Source: Nyssa sinensis
Taxonomy: Eukaryota > Streptophyta > Magnoliopsida > Cornales > Nyssaceae
NCBI GenBank assembly: GCA_008638375.1
Contig: CM018037.1
Coordinates: 30,688,576 to 30,752,575 of the forward strand
Length of the DNA stretch: 64,000 nt
Direction: 5' to 3'
Part shown: in pieces, positions 37,775 to 49,200 of the stretch
Layout of the letters: each line of letters starts with the position of its first letter
How positions within the stretch are numbered: the first letter of the stretch is position 1
The notes under the pieces: generated by a model
Told to the model about the DNA's origin: nothing
Databases searched by the model: none
What the model saw: only the letters and a program-made list of their open reading frames with translations
Position numbers and translations under genes: made by a program

Positions 37775-40700
37775 TAAGTCAGTGTTGTCAAAGGCGCTTG
37801 CCCGGTCGCCTATGCGACAAGGTGAGGTTTTTTCAAGGCTCATCGCTTTGCTATGGTCTAGGCAAGGTGGATTGAAGGCGGCGATGCTTGGGCGAGAGGC
37901 GTTAAGGCGCTAGCCTTTTTAAAGTTACTAGATTTTACTTGAAATGTCCCTGTTCTTTGCTGATTTTTTATTCAAGGTAGAGGGGCATTTTTGTCTAAGT
38001 AAAGGTAAAAGAATAAAGGACAATAATATAGAGATGTGCAGCACGATTGTCTTTGTTTGAAGACAAAAAGCTAGGGCTTTTCGTTATGTTTTCAAAATTT
38101 TTTTTTTCTCCTTTCTTTTTCTATCTTCCTCACTCTCTCCTCACTTTTTGTATTGCATGACTGTCACTTTATCTATTTTTTTCCTGTCTCTCTATCTTTT
38201 TTCTCTATTTTTCTTATTTTCTGTATTAGTTTTTTAATTTTTTATGCTTTTAGCTTTCTATTATGTTTTTCATGTATAGAAAAGATCATCGACATTTATT
38301 ATTTTGTATTCTGAATGAGCATTTGTTTTTCTGTTATTTTGTAGCTTTCTGTATCTTTTTTTTTTTTTTAATGTTTTTCTGTTATGTTTTTCTTTTCTCT
38401 TTTTTGTAATCAATATTTTTTGTTATGTTTTACATTCAGTATTATGTTTTATAGCATCAACATTTTTGTATTCTTTTTTCAGATTTTTTTCAATATGCAT
38501 TCAACATTTTTGTATTTTGTATATTGTTTTTAGATTTGAGTAGATAACAAAAGTTTGGATATTCATTGAGAATAAAGCACCAAACGTAGAATGATCACAT
38601 CACTTAGACACTATAAGTTGAACCTTTTAGTGTTACATGATACTTAATATAATTATAAGACACTATTTGACTTTGAAGAAATTAATTTTTAATGTCTAAT
38701 ATAATTTTTTGATTATTTTTTATTAGCGCCTTGTTTCGCTCAAGCTAACGTTTTTTTGTCACCTCGCCTTTCGGGCAATCTAGGACCTTAGCGCCTTTCG
38801 CCTTTTACTACACTAAATTAAGTATAGTTTATTTGCACACCATATGTCTAAAGAAATTATTTTGATGGCTAGGTTACATCTTAGGCACCTAAAAGGGAGG
38901 GGTGGGGTTATTGGTTCGATCTTATTACCTATCCATAAATAATAATAATTTGGAGAATAGGTGACGGAAATAATATCCTTTCTTACCGGATACTAGTTGC
39001 TGAAAACCATCATATACCATGTCTTAAGAAATCAAACAAAGGTTTTGCTTATAAAGTACAAGACATTGTACACGATGCGATATCTGGCCATTATTAGATT
39101 AGAGTGAAAATTTAGAGGCAACATTCTCATAAAACACAAAATGCAAAAGAGAATATGATTATAAGAAGACAAAAGGCAAAAGCATACAATTATTTTTGGT
39201 CTGCCAGTAGTCTATGCTACAAGCACCCTGCACTGGGGGCACCAACATTGGGTTATTCATTCAAACAATTACAAGGGGAATTTTTTTTTACCTAAAAGCC
39301 ATTCAACTGCATAAAATTACTGACACTTATAACTAAACTGAGTGTTCCCGAAGCTTATTGACTGACTTGTCAAGATGTTCTAATTTTATGTGGTTCTTAC
39401 AGGGGATTCTAGATTTCTAGTATCTTTTTTCCCGCCCCTTCTTAGTTTTGAGTATTTTTGAGTTCTAGCATCTTAAAGTATTCGATTGCTGGCTTTCAGT
39501 TGTTCTAACCCTTTTTTTTCCCTCATAAATGATTGTTGGCAACCTATGAGCAATACACTTCCAACCTGACAAGGGGAAATCTCCCGAAGGACAATGAGTT
39601 TCCATTTAGATTTTTATATTCACTGAACATCTGGTTACTTATGGACCTGCTGAAGTTTCCTTTCATTTTGGATGCTTTAGTTTGATTTATTTGTTCATGA
39701 TGTTAATTGACTTCTGTTTTGGCAGGTCTAAGATTTGCTGGGACAAGAGATGGAAATGCACAGGAGTTGCTTTACAATTATGCTGTTTACTTTCTGAACG
39801 AGGTCTGAACTTGACAGACTGCTCAACTTGTATCTTCTTTAGTTTGTAAATTATTCATTTCAATGTCTGCAGATCAAACCTGTGTCTGTTACAATTGGAA
39901 ATGCCTTGCCAAAGGGGTTGTCTCACTATGTTGATGGGTGCACATTGGAGACATGCCTTCACCTTATTGTTCTTTCCCTGTCTGTGGTTAGTAGTTTTTT
40001 TTCTTCCCGTAGTTCAGTTTTGCACCTTTTGTCAATAAGAACTGTAACCAAGTGTCTGATGCTGATATTTTGGAGAATAGGTTATGGCAGGTTCTGGACA
40101 TCTTCAAACTTTTCGACTATTGAAATTTCTTCGCGGTCGAAACTCTACAGATGGACATGCTAATTATGGTACTCAAATGGCAGTAAGTTTTCCTGCAATC
40201 GTAGCGTGAAATCTCGTCTCAACTGCGAGGAACTGCTTGTAGTCTGTTTTCTTTCCATCATGTGATGAGATGTCAAACCTCGGCATTTGGCTTACTTATA
40301 AACTTCTTTCGAAGCATGCTAGAAGCGTGTAGGCCCTTATGGCAACGAGAAATGCTAGTCGGTTTCGAAGTAATATTCATTACAAAATCATAGGAGAATG
40401 GGTATAATTGAGTGGACTGCACAATCAAGGGTTTAGAAATCGTGTAAATGATGAGGCTTCATATGTTACCATAATGGGTAAGATGTATTTTTGGTATTTT
40501 TAAGTGTTTTTTGAGGTTTTATAAAGCCTGTTAATAAGCTTTAGTTGTGCAAAGCGGGCTTAGTCCTTATAGATGAATAGAGTTTGAAAAAATAATACTT
40601 AGAAGAGTTTTGTGCTCTCTCCCCCCCTAAAATTCTGTTCTTTTCACTCTTTCTCTTTCTATCCTCTCTTGTCTCCCTCTCTTTGAACTCCTCCTTTCCT

Positions 40701-43193
40701 TTCTCTCATGTCTCTCTCTCTTGGAACTTCTCTTCTTTTCTTTCTTTCTCTTTCTTTTTGATAGGTAAATCTTACACATGCACACCACTTTGCCCCTTAA
40801 GGGGACTTGAACCCTCAACCTCCAATGTGGGGAGGGGGTGGGGGTGTGGAGGAGGTACCAACCAAGGTAGAGATTTTTGGTTTTCTCTCTCTTTCTATTA
40901 CGTCTCTCTGTAATTCAATTCCTCAACTTTCTTGGAGTTTTTCTCCGATCTTGTTGTCTCTATCTTGTTATTCCTTTCTTCAGTCCTCTCTCTAGGGAAG
41001 GTTATTTCTTATTTTGAAGAACTGTAAGAAAGGTTACACCACAAACATTCAGTTCATTTGTAGTTTTGGTTTTAAACGTATGTCCCGAAGAATGCCTGTG
41101 ATTTGACCTATGGAATGCCTTAATTAATTGTTAGATATATGTCGACATAAGAATGTTTTAGCTTTGTATTAATAAATTACAAGGTAGTTATTATTTGATG
41201 TTAACAGCTAGTCACATGTACAATCCTCTCCTGCATGTAACATGCACAACTTCTCTGACCAACCCTCAATGTTAAAAATCTTATAGCTTGATATTAGTGA
41301 TCTGACAGAATTCTGCATTCTGCATAATTGTTTGTTTCTTGCTTGAGATGAAAAGGACATAGTTTTCATGTATTTTTATAATGAATTTAGTGTTGAAATA
41401 AAATACTCCCTCTGTCCCAATTTAGGAGTCCTTAGGAGAAGCATCTTTTTAAGGGAACTTGTATTTTTTGCTTTCACACTTGAGTAGAAAATATGATGTT
41501 ACAAAATTAACCTTTTTTCACATTAGGTACTACAACACATCAAATTGGTAAAAAAGGGTTTCTAGAAATTTCACTGTATTTTATGCATTGACTTTTCAAA
41601 CAGAACTTTTATTTTGGGACATCAAAAAAAGGACTAAATGACGCTTAAATTGGGATGGAGGGAATACACAAGTTGTGTCTGATTTTGAGATCTTTATGTT
41701 GATAAAATTGATATTGCTTTATTTTAGGTAAGCTTAGCTATTGGTTTCTTGTTTCTTGGGGGTGGAATGCGGACTTTTTCAACTAGCAACAGTTCTATTG
41801 CTGCTTTGCTCATAACTCTGTATCCACGCTTACCTACAGGACCAAATGATAATCGATGCCACCTTCAGGTACATAAAAATAAAAAAGTAGTAAGTCTTAT
41901 TACAGTTTTCTATTTATTTCCTTTTTTATTTTTTGATGAAAAAAATAGGAAAAAAAGAGAGGTTGAGAACTGAATAAAACCCAAAGATTTGAGGAAGAGT
42001 CAATTGATCTTAGAGCTATCATTCAAGGGCCCCATTTAAAACTGATATGGCTGCTACTCAATGGTTCCCCATGCTTCAACTTAATTCTATTTTTATTTGA
42101 CTTTTGAAAATCATGGTAAAATGTCATTGTTTAATGATATTTATTATTGACTGAGCAGACACCCTAAGTGCTTTAGATGTGATGCCAAACTCCACTTAAC
42201 TGTCTCCTGTAAATGGAAGAATCGGAGGATTCTTCCCTCATTTTCCTTTTTATTTTTCTGGTTTTTATTATTTCTTTAGCTATTTATTATCTGAAGGAAG
42301 TACATTTTTCAGGCATTCAGGCATTTGTATGTCCTTGCAACAGAAGCTCGCTGGATTCAAACAGTTGATGTTGATACAGGCCTGCCAGTTTATGCCCCTC
42401 TTGAAGTTACAAGTCAGGAAACTGAACATTATGCAGAGACAAGTTTCTGTGAGGTCACCCCTTGCATTCTCCCAGAACGTGCTATTGTAAGTTTCGGTCC
42501 TCTTGTTCTTGTTCTCAAATATATGTTCAGTACAATCAACGTATTTCTAATATAATGTTAGAATGAACTCTTTTGAGTATCAATGATTTCTACAACTCAA
42601 CTCAACTCAACAAAGCCTTGTTCCAATTATTTAGGGTCGGCTGCATGCATTCTATCTCGCCATTCTTTTCTATTTAAGGCCATTCTTTTCGTTAGATCAC
42701 ACATTACCATATTTTTTTTAACTACTTCTACTAAAGTTAATTTTGGCCCCCCTTGCCCGCTAACAGGACCCTCAATATTAACCCTGTCGCTATTTCTTAT
42801 TGGTGCGTTTATTAGTCTTCGTTTTACATACCATACTACTTTAGCCGATGTTGTCTGAATTTATTTTCTATAGGCGCTACTCCTACCCTCTTACGAATAT
42901 GTTCATTCCTAATTCTATTATTTCTTGTCTTACCTCACATTCATCTTAGCATCCTCATTTCGGCTACACTCACTTTATTAACTTGTTGTTTCCTAACTGG
43001 CCAACATTCTGTTCCATACAACATGATTGGCTTAATAGTTGTTCTATAAAATTTACCTTTTAATTTTGAAGGTATACTCCGATCACATAATACCCGCTTC
43101 TCCACTTAACTGCTACTGCTTTAATTTTTTGAGTAATATCAATGATTTCTAATTTTCTTTATTTTTACCCTCGTGAACTGATGTAATTTTTTA

Positions 43194-43234
<41 letters not shown>

Positions 43235-46200
43235 TTGGCAGCGTGTAGGACATTTCCTAACAAGAAGCAGTTTTATTAAATGGAGTTAATTGTTATATTA
43301 GCCTCCTCATATATCATATTTACTTGCACCCCGTTTTCTTCAGTTCCATGCTTCCCCTGGTGGATTGACCATCGGAGAGTATCCCATCTGTCATATGCCT
43401 TTGCTGAATTCATGAAACTGGATCTTAAAAATTAACAGATTCTTTAAAATACTGCTGCAGTTAAAGACTGTTCGTGTTTGCGGTCCTCGATACTGGCCTC
43501 AAGTAATAGATCTAGTTCCTGAAGGTATAATGGATGCTGCTGCTTTATATTTATTAATCATGAGTCGTTCCAGTGAATTTCAAGTGTCATTTTTCTACAG
43601 AGAAACCTTGGTGGAGTCCTGAAGACAAGAATGACCCATTTAACTCTGGTGTGCTATATATCAAGCGAAAAGTTGGAGCATGTTCATATGTGGATGATCC
43701 CATAGGATGTCAGTCACTGTTGTCACGAGCTATGCACAAGGTTGTGGTCCCATTTATGTTACCATCGATTGAACCTTTCCCTGTGCATTCTAAGATTATT
43801 TGGATGAAATAAATGTCCTTGATGCAGGTGTTTGGTTTGACTAGTCTGAAAGCTTCTACCCAAAGTACCAATGATTGCATTGGAGCAGGTGCAGTTACTG
43901 TTGATCAGTTGGTCAGCACCTTCTCTTCTGATCCAAGCTTAATTGCTTTTGCACAACTCTGCCGTGATCATTCATGGAACACCAGGCAAGTATGCATGTT
44001 CTCTGTTCTTATATATATTTCCTTTTTTTTTCTTTCTAAGCATCTGCAATGTTTCATGTTATAAAATGATTCAGTGACATTCTATGCAAGATTTTTGTGT
44101 GGGATAACAATGCTTGGTTAGGATTTGCAGTTGAATGACAATTAAATGATTCAGTGACATTCTATGCAAGATTTTTGTGTGGTATAACAATGCTTGGTTA
44201 GGATTTGCAGTTGAATGACACAACCGACTTTTATGTGTGGCAATTTTCTTTCAATGCATAAAAAAATCATTTTCAGGAATATGGAGTCATCATGTGACCA
44301 TTAAGCGTAACTGTGTGATGTTATTATTTATACTTGAATTGCGTGCACACTTTTGAAGAGTAGCTATTTGTATTTGTGCCCATTTGGCTGAGCTGTCTAA
44401 AAGTGCTGTTGGAGATAAGCAGCTATTGGAATTAAGTAGCTGTCAAAATTAAGTAGCTAATGATGAGGAAAAACATTTAGGTGTTTGGTAAAAATTGTTG
44501 AAAAGTGATTATGAAATATGAAATGACTAAAATGACAAAACGATAAAAAAGGAAAGAAGAAATGATAATTGGGTAAAATTACATTGCTTTCTACCAGCTT
44601 AATCAATTAAGCACCCAGGAGCAACTTATTGAAATAAGCTGATTTCAGCTTAAAAAGCATGGGCCCCATCACCCAATGGCTAGTTTTGAATTAAGTACAT
44701 AATTTCCCACTCAAAAGCAATAAGCTGACCTTATTAAGCTAAAACCTGGGACACCATTTCAGTCAAGAAATTGTAACATTCTTGGACATGCGTTTGGCAC
44801 ATTTCATTATGTCAAGAAGTATAAAATAAATTTTTTAGTATTGGGCATAGAACAGACACTCAGGCAGTGGGCACATCAGATCATGGATTTATTATTATGA
44901 CAACAGATTTGCTTGTAAAGAAAATTTTGATGAATGAACTTTGGCCCTGTTTTAGAAAACTGGTTTTGACTTTAATTTTTTAGAGGTGGAGATCGTCCAA
45001 AACACTGGGACTGTTTGGCATGAAAATTTGGGTTTGAGTTTGATAGCAACAACTCTGTGCAAAAATGATGTTAGAGATAAGGTTTTTCTATCCTTCATAG
45101 CACCCAGTGTAAGCAGAACCAACAATGTGTAATGACCCTTTTTTAGGAAATAGTCCAAAACAATATATTAACTATATCAAACATATGAAAGGGAAAATTC
45201 TGATTGGCCATCTCATTTTGTTTTACAATTAAAAAACCTTCCTCTTTTAATAATTGCTGGAGAAATGCCACAATTCTATGCAGGAAAAATAATATAAATG
45301 CGGCCTCATATTTTATCATGAACTTTATTAGGTATTCCATTTATATTTATAGAACATTTTTTAAGGCTTATTGATGACCGAAATTGTGGGGAGCTACAAA
45401 TAAATCCCAACGAACAAGGCCTAAGTCTCAAATCTTTATCATGGGTGGTTTTCAACTTGAGGTGGATGGGAATCTGATCCTCTCTCAGAAACGGAATGGA
45501 GTAGGTGACTTGGGTTTTGGTTTTGAGTGAAAACCTGTAACCGTACTTGATCAAATTGGGAGATTTCAGAGTAGTTTGTGTTAGGTGGTAGTAAAGAGGA
45601 TTCTGGGGAGGCATTGGCACCTTGGAGTATTGTACAAAGGATTTGAAGATGAAGCAATGAGTTTATTTGGGGATACTGAAAGTTGGTGGAGAATGAGGGC
45701 GAGTGGATGGTCAAAAGAAGAGAAGGGGGTCTAGCTCAAGATGTGAGAGTGAACTGACAAAATTATCTATTCCAATTCACTATGAAGCAAGATGAAACAG
45801 AGGAACAGGGTATCCCCTTGCAGCTGGGGTTGGGAATTTTCAAGGGTGGTGGTGAGATGGGTCTTCTTGAAGTTTAGGTGGCAGATTTCTGGAAGTTACT
45901 TGGAGTGTTTGGAGTTGGCAGGTAGACTGGTAGAGGTGTTCTTACTCTGTGTGCAGTGCTCCCTTCTTTTTCGGGTTTTGGGGTGATTTTTTCTCTTTGT
46001 TATTGGTTGCATTGGGATCATAGATGTTAGGCCAATCTTTTTTTTTTATTTCCGGGCTTATTGTAGATTTGTTGTGTCCACAGGATTTTCCATGTTGGTG
46101 TCTTTAGTGGATTACTTTTAGCCATCAAAGAAAAGGGTAGATGGCTTAAAAATTTATCAGCAATGCATAAAAGTTGTGTTCAGAGAATCCATTCTTTTGA

Positions 46201-49200
46201 AGTATGCTTTCACACTCTTTTTCACATTTTCCAGCAGTTCAAAAGGAACCATGTTCTGATTATGTTGCTTCTGACCCTACAGTAAAGAAGGCTCCAATTT
46301 ACCTTGTAGCTTTGATATCATGCTTTTCAATTGATGTTACTCAAAAGTGCTGTTAAGGGTGAAGAGCCAATTCCCTGAACTTTGTTAATAATTTTCAGAA
46401 TGCTTATCCCAAATAAATAGTATCATTGAAAATTATGGACTTAATTCAGGAAGTGAAAGAAAATGACAAGAAGACTGTTTTTCAGTTGATTTCATTTGCA
46501 TCAAGTGAAGATGTGGAGACACTGGAATGGTCCATATGAATCTTTTATATTACATCAAGGCAAGAGTTTAAAAGATTCAAATTTTTTTGATTCCCTTTTC
46601 ATTGTTAAAATGACTGCAAAGTACTTTGCAACATTGTTTGGGACCCTTGAAATTCACTGCTCTCGTAATTTGCTGCAATCAAGTCTGGTATTTGTCACTT
46701 TCATGTTTTCTTTTTACATTCTATAAGACTTACCTCTCCTTGAGTATAAATGCAAGGATCTTGTAGTATGAGTAGTACCGATCCACTAGACTATCCTCTA
46801 TAGAGGTGGTTAAATGTGGAGCTGAATAGGTATCTGTATTGTCTCCCCTCGCAGGGTGGGGGGTCTATATCGAGGATTAAAATTTCATTTCTTTTTCATC
46901 GAAACGTTTTTGTTTTAAAAACTAAAACGAAACACTAGTAGAATACCGAAATTTACATGTTTCTAGGAAAACAAAGTTGTTTTTGTGGAAACATACCGAA
47001 ACTAATGGAAACATATAGAAATAATGAAAATATTTCTTTTGTATCAACAACAATTGTAGAAGTTAGTAAAAGATAATATCTATTTATTTTTCAAATGAAG
47101 GGTGATATTAAATGATTAAGACCCAAAATTACAGGAAAATATTTTTATTTTTCAAAAATAGTAAACAATGAAAAGTAAAAGTAATGGAAATAAAATTTAG
47201 ATAGATAATTTATTTTAATACTTAGTTACTAATTATAATAGGTTTAAATTGAAATTTGTTTTGCTTATAATGGTCTATGTAACTTGTGTCAATTTTCTAA
47301 TTCGTGGATATTACACATTATATATTTATTAGGTTGTGGTATTGTATTATATTTAATTATAATTATTTTATTTTTTATAACAAATAGATAATAATTTCAT
47401 ATTACATAAAAAATTAGCTCTAAAATTTTTATACCAGTTTTAATTAGTAAAGAATTATTTGTTATTAATGACTAATTTACATTTACTTTTTTTTTTTTTT
47501 CAATTTTATCATAGTATCGTCTAATGTGAATGGACATGTACCCTAAAATATTTTTAACTAATTAACTATAATATTTATCTTTACACATTTATATATTTTA
47601 CTTTATGTTTCCAGGTATTTATACACATTTTGATTTGTTTCATCGTTTCCACTATGTTTCCGAAATGTTTCCAATTTTTGGGTGATTGAAATAACAGTAC
47701 GAAACAAAATTTTAATCCTTGGTCTATATAGCTCTCTTACAATGTGTGTTTTATAAACATGTATTTTTCTGTCAAATCTATCAACACACGAGGGGGTGGC
47801 CTATTCAATGCTTGTATCGCCTCCATGTTCGTGATTGTCTGGACACTAGCAATATCATAATCATTATCCTCCATTAGAAGAGAATTTGATTCTTTCCTTG
47901 CTATTAAGTTGTGGCTGCCTGTAGTAACGAGTTGCCAGACAATTTTGCAGGATCTGACATTGATTTCCAGGAATTTTGCTTGCAAGTGTTATTTGAGTGT
48001 GTGAGCAAGGACAGACCAGCCCTCTTACAGGTAAATGTGTGACTTGGTCCGGACTAGCCTGCATTCTCATTGGTATTCATTTAATAGAAATTTTGTAGCT
48101 TGTGATGTAATGTCCCCCCAACTGAAGTTACCACCCTCCTTGATGGCTAGCATACCAAAACTAACATTTATTTCTTGTCATATAAACATGCATTAATACG
48201 TCTAAATTCACAAAATTCTTTCCAAGTGTTTCACATCATCAGATATCTGTTGTCATGACTTATTTCATGACAATTTTATATTACATCACTTCTTAGATAT
48301 ATGATTGTTGTGACTTATGCAGGTCTATTTGTCATTATACACAATGATTTGGTCTATGGCTGATCAGGTTACTAGTGGTAAAACATTTTTTAGTGACTCA
48401 CTCTTTATCTCCAGTTTAAAGGTAATTTTCTATGATGCTACTTTGTTCTACAATCCTTTCTTCTTACATGAAGTAATTTCTTGTGCTTTGAGTGGCTAAA
48501 ATGAATTTTGATTTGTTGAGAGCTAATTTTCTGCATCAGATGATTCCAACATATGTGAAATGCCTTTGCTTAGCTAAGCTCATTTGTAGAAATTATGACC
48601 TAGGTTCAAAATCATTGCAAGTGATGTTGGCCTGATTTGGCCAGATTTAGTTGAGATGTAGTTTGTAGGTTTTTCCAATATATTAACGGATTTGCTATGG
48701 GGACTCCTGCCTAAACCAGTAAGATGGCTAAGAATTATGGTTTATGAGGTGGCAAATATTGTTGACTGACATTTTGGATGAACTGAAGCATGCATAAAAG
48801 TGAAGGCAGTACATAGATGTCATAACTGTGTTGATGCTGTTAAAATAGATATCACCCAACTTGTTAGTACAGAAAAAGGGGTTAGCCCAGTGCACAGGGC
48901 TCTCTTCATTGCCAGGTCTGGGGAGGGTTGGTTTGACATAGCTTTACTCCTGCAAGCAGAGAGGCCATTTCCACGACTCGAAATTGTGATCTCTAGGTCA
49001 CAATGGAGCAACCTTACCATTGCGCAAGACCCGACCTCAACCTTTTGATACAAGTGGCATAATATTAAAGAAGTTTGAATTAGTTGGTTATCAATACAAT
49101 GGTTGTTTAGACTAAAATTTTATACATCAGCCACTAAAATGCAGGCAATAGTGGATCATTCATGTCTCTTGATAAAAAATTGGAAATCAGGAGCCAGTCA

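Larger units (their letters stand above)
27099..41868 (+). other. APC1: APC1 exons 17-30: PC-repeat (proteasome/cyclosome) domain
   Basis: Successive exons carry the small-residue helical repeat found in APC1 and in proteasome Rpn1/Rpn2: [14 protein letters not shown] (exon 17), [15 protein letters not shown] (18), [16 protein letters not shown] (20), [12 protein letters not shown] (21), [13 protein letters not shown] (24), [16 protein letters not shown] (26/27) and [16 protein letters not shown] (30). In Rpn1/Rpn2 and human APC1 such repeats form a closed alpha-toroid. All exons in this block are open and their phases agree. The repeat-to-exon correspondence is close to one to one for several units. 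Confidence 0.88.
43986..47924 (+). other. APC1 intron 34 (GC-AG)
   Basis: The donor is AG|GCAAGT, the classic strong context for GC donors. The intron holds an 80-bp tandem duplication (44064-44222), possible MITE-like sequence around 44380-44760 and the 850-bp Mutator-like element (46871-47720). The end coordinate depends on which exon 35 acceptor is used (47924 or 47950). No gene was recognised in 44760-46860. Confidence 0.7.

Noticed and set aside
40627..40818. Lys/Arg/Glu-rich small protein on the - strand
   Set aside because: It is a translation of a CTTTCT-type low-complexity tract and the SINE tail, with no start context or homology.
44943..45419. PIF/Harbinger-type MITE suggested by GGCCCTGTTTT and AACAAGGCC ends
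   Set aside because: The terminal match stops after about ten bases and the flanking trinucleotides differ, so the evidence is too weak.
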